Below are positions 1-10,014 of a stretch of 64,000 nucleotides of DNA, piece after piece. Source of the DNA: Lepus europaeus (Eukaryota > Chordata > Mammalia > Lagomorpha > Leporidae); the NCBI RefSeq assembly GCF_033115175.1, contig NC_084838.1, positions 63,270,468 through 63,334,467 of the forward strand, in the 5' to 3' direction. Both the position numbers and the translations under genes were made by a program. Every line of letters starts with the position of its first letter. The stretch's first letter is position 1. The notes below the pieces were generated by a model. That model was not told the origin of the DNA and did not search any database. It saw nothing but the letters and a program-made list of their open reading frames with translations.

Positions 1-83
1 TGTATGTATATGTATATATGTATATGTATACATATATCTTATGTATATATATGTACATATATATAATATATAATACATATATA
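1..83. repeat. AT-rich (TATG/TATA)n microsatellite
   Basis: Alternating TA, TATG and TACA units fill the first 83 bases and run off the left edge of the window. This is low-complexity sequence; the short frame that follows at 88-276 has no recognisable content. Confidence 0.85.
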
Positions 84-1251
84 AAATGTGTCTTTATTAA
101 ATCATACCCCTTACATAATAGGATACCTTCCTTCGTCATTTTATGATTTTTGTCAAGAATCCTACATTGATGTTAATATATCTTCCCCAGAAATAAATAG
201 GAATACACTCAACCTTGAAATGATTTTTAAAGGATTTTTCTGCTATAATAATAAAAATTTAGCAAACATTACATAAGTAATTATGTTAAATAACATTTTA
301 AGTAGAAGTGAATAGCATCTTTCTTCTGATTTATAATATTCCTGTATTTCAAAAATCTGATTTAGAAATCAATTTTATAACTCTTTAATATCTAAATTGC
401 TTACACTTCTGATTCACATGACTTTTATCCATTTATTTTGAAGGAAAATCTATATTAATATCCTACATACTATCCTTTATATCTAACAGACAATTATCAC
501 CAATTCATAAAAAAGCATGATGTCCATAATGCTGAAAATCATTTACATTTAGTATTTTTATTGGCTTGGGAGTCATAGTTTGGTATAAGGATTTAGTTCA
601 CTGACAGCTAATAGAGTCCAAATATGCAGAAATATTATTTAAGCATAAATATTTCTAAATCTCTTTACAAATATGTAACATCAATCTGACAATTCATCTG
701 CATGTAAAAGAGTGCTGTGGGGTGTATTAACAAATATACTGATAGATATTTTCAGCATTGATGAAACATTCATTATGATAAGTAATTTAAAGCTGTGAGC
801 AATCTTCTGAAATTGATATCTTGGCATTATAGATAGTATCTCTACGCATAATTTTTCACTGGAAATCCTGATTTCCAATGATAATAATGTTGATCATTGT
901 TCATTCAATAGAAATGATACAATAACCAATCTCTGATGGACTTCATCTTCTTTGTCACTATATTGATACAAATACGGTATTTACTATCTAAAAATTATAG
1001 AGTGCTGTAAGACATTTTATTAGAAATATGACATATTTTATACATTTCATAGACACGATTCTAAGAGTAGAAATGTCTTTCTTTTTTTTCCCTTTAGTAT
1101 TGCAATAACATAATTTCAACTTACATTATAATCAAAGGTTTAATGCATTACTAACCATAATGTTCAGCAAATAAAAAGTAGATGACCACTGTTCTATAGG
1201 AGTATAAAATGTGCTAAAAACAAAAATCAAATAATAAAATATAAATTTAAT
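84..1251. other. AT-rich sequence, no gene seen
   Basis: Single-copy-looking AT-rich sequence. Frames of 62-67 codons on both strands are of chance size and match nothing I recognise. No repeat family is obvious before the L1 tail at about 1252. Confidence 0.6.
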
Positions 1252-2469
1252 TCTTTTTTTTTCTGTGCTTTTATTTTTATTTAGTAAATATAAATTTCTA
1301 AAGTACAGTTTATGGATTACAATAGCTCCCCCCACATAATTTCCCTCCTAATCGCACCACACATCTCCCAGTCCCTCGCGCATTCCATTCACATCAAGAT
1401 TAATTTTCAATTATCTTTATATACAGAAGATCAATTTAGTATATATTAAGTAAAGACTGAATCAGTTTGCACCCACACAGAAACACAAAGTGTAAAATAC
1501 TGTTTCAGTACTAGTTATAGCATTACTTCACATTGGACAACACGTTAAGGACAGATCCCGCATGAGACGAAAGTACACAGTAACTCCTGTTGTTGACTTA
1601 ACAATTTGACACCCTTGATTATGGCATCAGTAATCTCCCTAGGCTCTAGTCATGAGTTGCTAAGGCTATGAAAGCCTTTTGAGTCGTCAACTTTGATCTT
1701 ATTCCAACAGGGTCATAGTCAAAGTGGAAGTTCCCTCCTCCCTTTAGAGAAACGTACCTCCTTCTTTGATGGTCCCATTCTTTCCACTGGGATCTCACTT
1801 GCAGAGAACTTTCATTTAGGTCTTTTTTTATTTTTTTTTTCCAGAGTGCCTTGGCTTTCCATGCCTAAAATACTCTCATGGGCTCTTCAGCCATATCCGA
1901 ATGCCTTAAGGGCTGATTCTGAGGCCAGAGTGCTATTTAGGACATCTGCCATTCTATGAGTCTGCTGTGTATTCCGCTTCCCATGATGGATGGTTCTCTC
2001 CCTTTTTTATTCTTTCAGTTAGTATTAGCAGACACTAGTCTTGTTTCTGTGATCCCTTTGACTCTTAGAACTATCAGTGTGATCAACTGTGAACTGAAAT
2101 TGATCACTTGGACTAGTGAGATGGCATTGGTACATGCCACCTTGATGGGATTGAATTTGAATCCACTGGCACATTTCTAACTCCACCAATTGGGGCAAGT
2201 CCGATTGAGCATGTCCCAAATTTTACATCTCCTCCCTCTCTTCTTTCCACTCTTATATTTAACAGGGATCAAATTTCAGTTAAAATTTAAACACCTAAGA
2301 ATAATTGTGTGTTAATTACAGAGTTCAACCAATAGTGCTAGAACAAAAAAAAAATACTATAATGGATAAAGTATTACATTGTATATCAACAGTCAGGACA
2401 AGAGCTGATCAAGTCACTATTTCTCATAGTGTCCATTTCACTTCAACAGGTTTCCCCTTTGGTGCTCAG

Positions 2470-3455
2470 TTAGTTGTTGCCAATCAGGGAGAACATATGA
2501 TATTTGTCCCTTTGGAACTGGCTTATTTCACTCAGCATAATGTTTTCCAGATCCCTCCATTTTGTTGCAAATGACCGGATTTCTTTGTTTTTGACTGCTG
2601 TATAGTATTCTTTAGAGTACATGTCCCATAATTTCTTTATCCAGTCTACTGTTGATGGGCATTTGGGTTGGTTCCAGGTCTTAGCTATTGTGAATCGAGC
2701 TGCAATAAACATTAATGTGCAGATGGCTTTTTTGTTTGCCAATTTAATTTCCTTTGTGTAAATTCCAAGGAGTGGGATGACTGGGTTGTATGGTATGATT
2801 ATATTCAGTTTTCTGAGGAATCTCCAGACTGACTTCCATAGTGGCTTAACCAGTTTGCATTCCCACCAACAGTGGGTCAGTGTCCCTTTTTCCCCACATC
2901 CTCGCCAGCATCTGTTGTTGGTAGAATTCTGTATGTGAGCCATTCTAACTGGGGTGAGGTGAAACCTCATTGCAGTTTTGATTTGCATTTCCCTGATGAC
3001 TAGTGATCTTGAACATTTTTTCATGTCTCTGTGGCTATTTGGATTTCCTCTTTTGAAAAATGTCTATTGAGGTCCTTGGCCCATCTCTTAAGTGGGTTGT
3101 TTGTTTTGTTGTTGTGGAGTTTCTTGATTTCTTTGTAGATTCTGGTTATCAACCATTTATCTGTTGCATAGTTTGCAAATATTTTTTCCCATTCTGTCGG
3201 TTTCCTATTCACTTTCCTGACTGTTTCTTTTGCAGTATAGAAACTTCTCAATTTGATGCAATCCCAAATGTTAATTTTGGCTTTCACTGCCTGTGCTTCT
3301 GGGGTCTTTTCCAAGAAGTCTTTGCCGGTACCTATATCTTGCAGGGTTTCTCCAATGCTTTCTAATAATTTGATGGTTTCGGGTCGTAGATTTAAGTTTT
3401 TGATCCATGTTGAGTGAATTTTTGTGTAAGGTGAAAGGTAGGGGTCTTGCTTCAT
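2470..3455 (-). pseudogene. L1 ORF2 C-terminal remnant (frameshifted)
   Basis: Two minus-strand frames, 3455-3021 and 3024-2470, together cover the C-terminal part of L1 ORF2p. The first includes [19 protein letters not shown]. The second includes [19 protein letters not shown], the Cys-rich region, and ends with [12 protein letters not shown] before the stop. The four-base overlap in different frames marks a frameshift near 3022. The reverse transcriptase core and endonuclease are not present here, so this is dead coding sequence. Confidence 0.85.
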
Positions 3456-3801
3456 GATTCTGCACGTGGAAATCCAATTTTCCCAGGACCACTTATTGAA
3501 TAGACTGTTCTTACTCCAGGGATTGGTTTTGGATCCTTGATCAAATATGAGTTTGCTGTAGATGTTTGGATTGATTTCTGGTGTTTCTATTCTGTTCCAT
3601 TGGTCTATCCATCTGTTTCTGTACCAGTACCATGCTGTTTTGATAACAACTGCCCTGTAGTATGTCCTGAAAGCTGGTATTGTGATGCCTCAGGCTTTGT
3701 TTTTGTTGTACAAGATTGCTTTAGCTATTCGAGGTCTCCAGTGTCTCCATATGAATTTCAGCATCATTTTTTTCCAGATCTGAGAAGAATGTCTTCGGTA
3801 T

Positions 3802-4291
3802 TGTTGGGTCTTAGTCCACCCGTACAAGGATGGACTGGGTCCGAGGAAAGGTAAGTGCGCGCCGCTTGCCTGTTCCCCAGCCTCCTGGTCCCGGAGACAA
3901 TCAGACACAGGGGGGAGCCAAGTCTAGCAAGGACTCATTTACCTTTTGCATAATAGTACCTTTTATAACACAAAACTGCAGAGTCATTGGGGCAGGGCTA
4001 AGGACCAACCAATCACTTAAAAAATCACCTTACGGGGGGATTTCTATAGGACTAGCCCTATGTCTATACACTTGTCACTAGTTTTGTTACCTCCCCTGAT
4101 GTTGCGCAGCCAGTTAGTTTTAGTGGTAAACAACTTTGGATTCCACCCATCTTACTTCCTCTGGGCACCATCTTACTTGGCTCCCCGTGGCTTCATTCCG
4201 CGCAGCTCGGGCGGGGGCACCCTGGAGCAGCTGCGCATGCGGAGCCCCCGGGCCTGGCCTGGCCATGCCATGGCCGCGCTCATGCCCCACA
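3802..4291 (-). mobile_element. Solo LTR of an ERV2-like (class II) endogenous retrovirus
   Basis: A GC- and CpG-rich block of about 490 bp interrupts L1 ORF2. Its ends are TGTTGGG and CCCCACA, an imperfect inverted pair with the TG...CA ends typical of LTRs. GGTAT lies just before it and is repeated as GGTATT just after it, where the L1 sequence resumes. Read on the minus strand it has a TATA-like TTATAAAAGG about 330 bp from the start, as in IAP/type-D-like LTRs. No internal retroviral sequence or second LTR is present, so it is a solo LTR. The family is assigned by general resemblance; an L1-unrelated unknown LTR family cannot be excluded. Confidence 0.75.
3959..3969 (-). promoter_or_regulatory. 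TATA-like element of the solo LTR
   Basis: The minus strand reads GTTATAAAAGG inside the LTR, at the position expected for the U3 promoter. No canonical AATAAA was seen nearby on that strand. Confidence 0.4.
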
Positions 4292-4393
4292 GGTATTTTG
4301 ATTGGTATTGCATTGAATGTATAAATTGCTTTTAGGAGAATGGACATTTTGATGATGTTGATTCTTCCTGTCCATGAGCATGGAAGATTTTTC

Positions 4394-4730
4394 CTTTTTT
4401 TTTTTTTTTTTTTTTTTTGACAAGCAGAGTTAGAGAGAGAGAGAGAGAGAGAGGTCTTCTTTTTCTGTTGGCTCACCCCCCAATGGCTGCTATGGCCGTC
4501 TGGCATGCTGAGCTGATCTGAAGCCAGGAGCCAAGTGCTTCCTTCTGGTCTCCCATTGGGGTGCAGGGCCCAAGCACTTGGACCATCCTTCACTGCCTTC
4601 TCAGGCCACAGCAGAGAGCTGGACTGGATGAGGAGCAACCGGGACAGAATCCAGTGCCCCACCTGGGACTAGAACCTGGGGTGCCCGCATCGCAGGTGGA
4701 GAATTAACCTAGTGAGCAGTGGTGCCAGGC
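4394..4730 (-). mobile_element. CSINE (leporid C repeat), near full length
   Basis: A T-run of about 24 bases, then the GA-rich block and the SINE body in reverse complement, ending in the complement of the tRNA-like head (GTGGTGCCAGGC). The insertion abuts the truncated end of the L1 to its left, and L1 does not resume on the right. Confidence 0.9.
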
Positions 4731-4756
4731 AATCAGTTTCATTCTTAACACTAAGG

Positions 4757-4895
4757 TTTTTTTTTTTTTTTTTTTTGTATTCTGTATTAACTATCACATA
4801 TCAGAGAAAACATGATCATTTTTCTCTTTTTGGACTGGCTAATTTCCCTAAGCACAATAGTTTATTTTTAAATGCACACATTTTGGTTTTCCTGT
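4757..4895 (-). mobile_element. Old L1 fragment (end of ORF2 / start of 3' UTR)
   Basis: A T-run is followed by the reverse complement of the ORF2 terminus seen in old L1 families, with ATCAGAGAAAACATGATC and GGACTGGCTAATTTCCCTAA. The related segment at about 22150-22320 supports the call. It is diverged and short. Confidence 0.55.
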
Positions 4896-5724
4896 AAAGG
4901 AGAATTTGTTTGGGTGTTATTGATCTATGTGCATTCTTTTGTTCATTTAATTTTTACATCCTGAAAATCCCTAACAAAATCTTATTGTTCTATTTTCATG
5001 GCCTTGTGAATTTTAGAAAGTAGTTAATAGAAATACACAAAAAATTTGTTTGGTTTCCTCTGACTGTTTTTAAAACATTAAGAGAGTGTGTTTGATAAAA
5101 ATCATTGAGTAAAAATATGACACCAATAATCAGTTACATTGATTTGTTGACACTAAATCTGCAAACATTATTTTGTCTAAGAATATGTTTTGGTCTAAAA
5201 ATTAAAGGTGGGAAAATCTTTTTCATGTATTTCCAAAACAGTACAGGAAAATGTGTTGTGAAAATGCAAAAAGCATTAGTTTCTTGAAGCATGGTTAATG
5301 GCACTCTAAGTAGTCAATCAAAATTTATCCTATTTTTGCCACATTCTAAAATTATTTCCTGAGATCATATTCTCATATACGTTTTCTGCATTCAGGTTAG
5401 ACAATTATACATTTCATTGCATAATGGCTATCATTAGAAAAAGAAATAGTTTATTAATGTTTTATGTGTTTATGGGTATATGCATACACACATTATATTT
5501 ATAATGTGTGTGTATGTGTGTTAGTGTGTATATACAGATAGATGAGGGAGACAGTGATGGAGAGATGATAGATGCGAGCTAATTTCTTCTGTTTGAGAAT
5601 TTTGTATCAAGAAAATACAAAGTATAGGACTTTTGGTTCTTGGTCTGACATGTTAGAAACTGAGAAATCTTTATTTCATCCTAATCAAGAGTAGAACACT
5701 GAACATCTGGCAGGAATTACATCT
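4896..5724. other. AT-rich sequence with a small TG/TA microsatellite
   Basis: No gene or repeat family recognised. Positions about 5464-5535 hold interrupted TG, CA and TA dinucleotide runs. Confidence 0.55.
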
Positions 5725-5990
5725 AGATTTTGGGAACCTAGTTCCCATTTTGGAGTATCTGGATTCAATCCTTGTCTCTGACTCCTCCTGATTACAGCTT
5801 CCTATGGAGGTAAACTCTAGGATGCATCAGTGATGGACCAAGTAATTGGGTTCCTTCCACCCATGTGGGAAACCTGGACTTAGTTCTCACCTTCTGCTTT
5901 GGGCCCTGGCTCAGCCCTGGTAATTCCTGGCATTTGGAGAGTGAGTTGGTGGGTGGCAGCGCTCTCTCTCTCTCTCTCTCTCCCCCTCTT
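5725..5990 (+). mobile_element. Old CSINE-related element, plus strand
   Basis: The internal tRNA-like B-box region (CTGGATTCAATCC), the CTCCTGATTACAGCTTCC block, CACCCATGTGGGAAACCTGGA and a terminal CT-run match the older form of the SINE also seen at 56985-57238. It lacks a clear head and A-rich tail. Confidence 0.65.
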
Positions 5991-7478
5991 ATTAACACAT
6001 TTTTAAAGAGCTTCAACAAACTGAAAAATCTTGAATCTTGAAAAATTCTTGAATCTGCCAAAAAAGTGAAGTCACAATGCAAATCATTACTTCCCAAATT
6101 GGACACAATTCACAGGAGCAGAAATTACAGAAAAGGAAGTAGAAACCACAAAGGAAACCAGTGCTGGGTAGGTAAACCTCAACGGTAATTTATGAATTGC
6201 TGGGGTCTTAGTTTATACAAGTCTAAGGTACAATGATTGTGGGAGAGGGAATTCATTAGTAAAAGGACTCCTACATTTTTGTGTTTCTTCTCCAGAAGGT
6301 GTGTCAGGTCCCCACAGTGAATCTCAGAGAAAAACATGCACTTTCATTTCCTGGGGATAGAGATAGAAGTAACTATTTTGAAATATATTGGAGCATTGTG
6401 TTCTTCACAAAGCCTTCCTTCAGGTATATATCAGATTGTAGTCTGCTGGAATTTTATCAGAGCCTAATCTACTTGGAGGAATACCCAACTGCAACTGCCT
6501 CTAATATTCCCCAGAGATGGAAAATTCTACTCCAATTTTCTCCATCCATTCTGCCCCCACTTAAAGATTATAGTCAGTTGACACCATCCCAAAATGTAAG
6601 ATCAATGTGATAGCTCGTGTTTGAGAGTGAACTAATGCCAACACTGAAATCAACTTGAGTAGCAGAGTATGAAGGCAAGAACTTTGAGGCTAGATTAGAA
6701 TTAGTTTTAAAGCCTGGCTTCACAACTTCTTGGTTGTATATTCTGTATCCTTAGTCAAAACTGCTGATTGTCCATTTATAACAAATACGTAGACGCCAAA
6801 CAATAAAATGAAGTAAAAGTTCCTCAAATCTACATACAACATTTATATAAATATATACACACACAGACATGTAGAACTATACATAGAAATAAATGAAAAA
6901 TTATACACATATCAGGCTAGTAATTGTTTTCACTATCTGCCAAATTACTGTTGAAATTAAGAAGTAAATTTATTTGGTTTTATCATAATTTAATTACTCA
7001 TTATTATCAGTGTGATGACTGAGGCTTATCAATGTTTACAATCAAACTTACTGTGCAAGTGTTTAATCTCTAATATATGTGAAAACCTTTTGTATAGCAA
7101 TATTTTTACAAGTAAAATTTCAAAATAAAGATCTTTAAAAAAGTTTATGAAAATACATATTATGAGAAAACTATTCTTGCATTTCAAAAAAAAATTGCAC
7201 CAAATTAAACTTACTTTCAATTTGATTTTTTTTTTATTTTTTTTGGAGTACTTTAAATATGTTAAAAATGTTAATACAAGGAAGTTGTGAATGTTTCACT
7301 AGATTATTATGTGTTTTAATTATATTTCATTTTAGCTATTGAAATTAATATACTTAAGAGGAGCTCACAAATGGAAAGCTTAAATAACAATAATTCTTCT
7401 TGTATTTACAATTCTTTTCACTGACCCCTTTTATATATTGCCCTATATAGAAGGTGCTCAGGATTTACTTATCAAATT
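5991..7478. other. Mostly single-copy sequence; 109-codon open frame of unknown meaning
   Basis: A plus-strand frame at 6281-6610 (109 codons) is the longest in this stretch outside known repeats. It has no recognisable motif, signal peptide or membrane segment, and the surrounding sequence could be a very old unidentified repeat. The rest is AT-rich with a CA/TA run near 6845-6870. Confidence 0.5.
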
Positions 7479-7493
7479 AATGAAAACTGAGTG

Positions 7494-8284
7494 GACATTT
7501 TGATGATGTTGATTCTTCCAATCCATGAGCATGGAAGATTTTTCCATTTTTTGGTATCCTCTTCTATTTCATTATTTAAGATTTTGTGATGCTCATCGTA
7601 GAGATCTTTAACGTCCTTGGTTAAGTTTATTCCAAGGTATTTGATTGTTTTTGTAGCTATTGTGAATGGGATTGATCTTAGAAGTTCTTTCTCAACCATG
7701 GCATTGCCTGTGTATACAAAGGCTGTTGATTTTTGTGCATTGATTTTATATCCTGCTACTTTGCCAAACTCTTCTATGAGTTCCAATAGTCTCTTAGTAG
7801 AGTTCTTTGGATCCCCTAAATAAAGAATCATGTCGTCTGCAGAGAGGGATAGTTTGACTTCTTCCTTCCCAATTTGTATCCCTTTAATTTGTTTTTCTTG
7901 CCTTATGGCTCTGGCTAAAACTTCCAGAACTATGTTGAATAGCAGTGGTGAGAGTGGGCATCCCTGTCTGCTACCAGATCTCAGTGGAAATGCTTCCAAC
8001 TTTTCCCCAATCAGTAGGATGCTGGCCATGGTTTTTCATGAATTGCTTTGATTATATTGAGGAATGTTCCTTCTATACCCATTTTTCTTAGGGTTTTCAT
8101 CATGAAAGGGTGTTGAATTTTATCGAATGCTTTCTCTGCATCTATTGAGATAATCATATGATTTTTCTTCTACAGTCTGTTAATGTGGTGTATCACATTG
8201 ATTGATTTGTGAACATTGAACCATCCCTGCATACCAGGGATAAATCTCACTTGGTCTGGGTGGATGATTTTTCTGATGAGTCGG
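7494..8284 (-). pseudogene. L1 ORF2 reverse-transcriptase remnant (inverted part)
   Basis: The minus strand encodes part of the L1 reverse transcriptase. It reads [21 protein letters not shown], then after an in-frame stop [17 protein letters not shown], then after a frameshift near 8029 [19 protein letters not shown] and [13 protein letters not shown]. The YXDD-type catalytic motif is SADD where L1 normally has FADD. It ends with [16 protein letters not shown] at the insertion edge. The stop and frameshift show that it is inactive. Confidence 0.88.
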
Positions 8285-8763
8285 TGAGAATGGCTCACAT
8301 TCAGAAATCCACCACCAACAGATGCTGGTGAGGATGTGGAGAAAAAAGGGACACTAACCCACTGTTGGTGGGAATGCAAACTGGTTAAGCCACTATGGAA
8401 GTCAGTCTGGAGATTCCTCAGAAAACTGAATATAACCATACCATTCAACCCAGCCATCCACTCCTTGGAATTTACAAAAAGGAAATTAAATTGGCAAACA
8501 AAAAAGCCATCTGCACACTAATGTTTATTGCAGCTCAATTCACAATAGCTAAGACCTGGAACCAACCCAAATGCTCATCAATAGTAGAATGGATAAAGAA
8601 ATTATGCGATATGTACTCTATAGAATACTATACAGCAGTCAAAAACAAAGAAATCTGGTCACTTTCAACAAAATGGAGGAATCTGGAAAACATTATGCTG
8701 AGTGAAATAAGCCAGTCCCAAAGGGACAAATATCATATATTCTCCCTGATCAGTGACAACTGA
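8285..8763 (+). pseudogene. L1 ORF2 C-terminal remnant (forward part)
   Basis: Plus-strand frames give the Cys-rich region ([20 protein letters not shown]) and, in another frame from 8395 to the stop at 8763, the ORF2p terminus ending DKYHIFSLISDN. The change of frame indicates a frameshift near 8400-8460. The 3' UTR follows from 8764. Confidence 0.85.
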
Positions 8764-9875
8764 GCACCAAAAAGGAAACCTGTTAAAATGAAATGGACAC
8801 TATGAGAAACAGTGACTTGATCAGCCCTTGCCCTGAATGTTGATGAACAACTTAATATGTTTTTCCTCTTAGTATTTTTTTGTCTGTTCTACTTAATACT
8901 ATTGGTTTAATTATGTAATTAATACACAGTTATTCTTAAGTGTTGAGACTTAACTGAAAAGTGATCCCTGTTAAATATAAGAGTTGGAACATGAGAGGGG
9001 AGAGATGTACAATTTGGGACATATTCAAGCTGACTTGCCCCAAACAGTAGAGTTAGAAACATACCAGGGGATCCCAATTCAATCCCATCAAGGTTGCATG
9101 TACCAATGTCATCTAACTAGTCCATTTGGTCAATTTTTGTTCACAATTGATCATAATAAGAGGACTAAGAATCAAATAGATCACATAAACAAGACTAGTG
9201 TCTGAAAATACTAACCGATGGAACAAAAAAGGGAGAGAATGATCCAACATGGGAAGCGGGATATACAGCAGACTCATAGAATGGCAGATGTCCTAAACAG
9301 CACTCTGGCCTCAGATTCAGCCCTTAAGGCATTTGGATCTGGCTGAAAAGCCCATGAGACTATTTCAGGCATGGAAAGCCAAGACACTCTGACAAAAAAA
9401 CAAAAAAACAAAAACAAACAAACAAACAAACAAAAAACACCTAAATGAAAGATCTCTGCAAGTGAGATCCCAGTGGAAAGAACAGGCCATCAAAGAGGAA
9501 GGTACCTTTCTCTGAAGGGAGGAGAGAACTTCCACTTTGACTATGACCTTTTCTAAATATGATAAGAGTCAGTGAACTCAAAAGGCTTCCATAGCTTTGG
9601 CAACTCATGACAAGAGCCTAGGGTGATTACTGATGCCATAAACAAGAGTGTCAATTTGTTAAGTCAACAACAGGAGTCACTGTGCACTTACTCCTCATAT
9701 AGGATCTCTGTCCTTAATGTGCTGTACATTGTGATTTAACGCTATAACTAGTACTCAAACAGTTTTTTTCACTTTGTGTTTCTATGTGGGTGCAAACTGT
9801 TGAAATCTTTACTTAATATATACTAAACTGATCTTCTGTATATAAAGAGAATTGAAAATGAATCTTGATGTGAAT

Positions 9876-9935
9876 GGAAGGGGAGAGGTAGTGGGAAAGG
9901 GGAGGGTTGTGGGTGGGAGGGAAGTTATGGGGGAG
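9876..9935 (+). other. G-rich polypurine tract of the L1 3' UTR
   Basis: This purine-rich block contains many G runs (GGGG, GGG, GGG, GGGGG) spaced a few bases apart, a potential G-quadruplex. Equivalent tracts lie at about 36110-36164, 43770-43824, 44150-44210 and 45416-45475 in other L1 copies, and as C-rich complements in minus-strand copies. Confidence 0.7.
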
Positions 9936-10014
9936 AATGCCATTGTAATCCATAAGCTGTACTTTGGAAATTTATAAGCATTAAATAAAAGTTTAAAAAA
10001 ATGAAAACTGAGTG

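Larger units (their letters stand above)
1252..4393 (-). mobile_element. LINE-1 (leporid type), 5'-truncated, minus strand
   Basis: The left end is the reverse complement of an L1 tail: a T-run, then the conserved 3' UTR end and C-rich blocks that are the complement of the G-rich 3' UTR tract. The 3' UTR occupies about 1252-2469 and ORF2 continues leftward-reading from about 2470 to 4393, stopping where the T-run of a SINE begins. ORF2 is interrupted at 3802-4291 by a solo LTR. The 5' part of L1 (ORF1 and most of ORF2) is absent. The same 3' UTR appears in copies ending near 9999, 44275 and 45548. Confidence 0.9.
7479..10014 (+). mobile_element. LINE-1 insertion with 5' inversion (twin priming)
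   Basis: The element is flanked by the perfect 15-bp duplication AATGAAAACTGAGTG at 7479-7493 and 10000-10014. The left part, 7494 to about 8284, is L1 ORF2 in reverse orientation. The right part, about 8285-9999, is the ORF2 C-terminus and full 3' UTR in forward orientation, ending in an A-run. Compared with the L1 at 1252-4393, roughly 0.9 kb of ORF2 between the two parts is missing. This is the classic signature of twin priming. An (AAAC)n-like run lies at about 9396-9440. Confidence 0.92.

Noticed and set aside
4120..4662. 180-codon minus-strand frame
   Set aside because: It joins SINE sequence, a short L1 ORF2 piece ([18 protein letters not shown]) and the LTR. It is a composite of repeats with no gene.
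6281..6610. 109-codon plus-strand frame considered as a gene
   Set aside because: No recognisable motif, no hydrophobic or signal segment and no splice or promoter context. Frames of this size are expected by chance in 64 kb.
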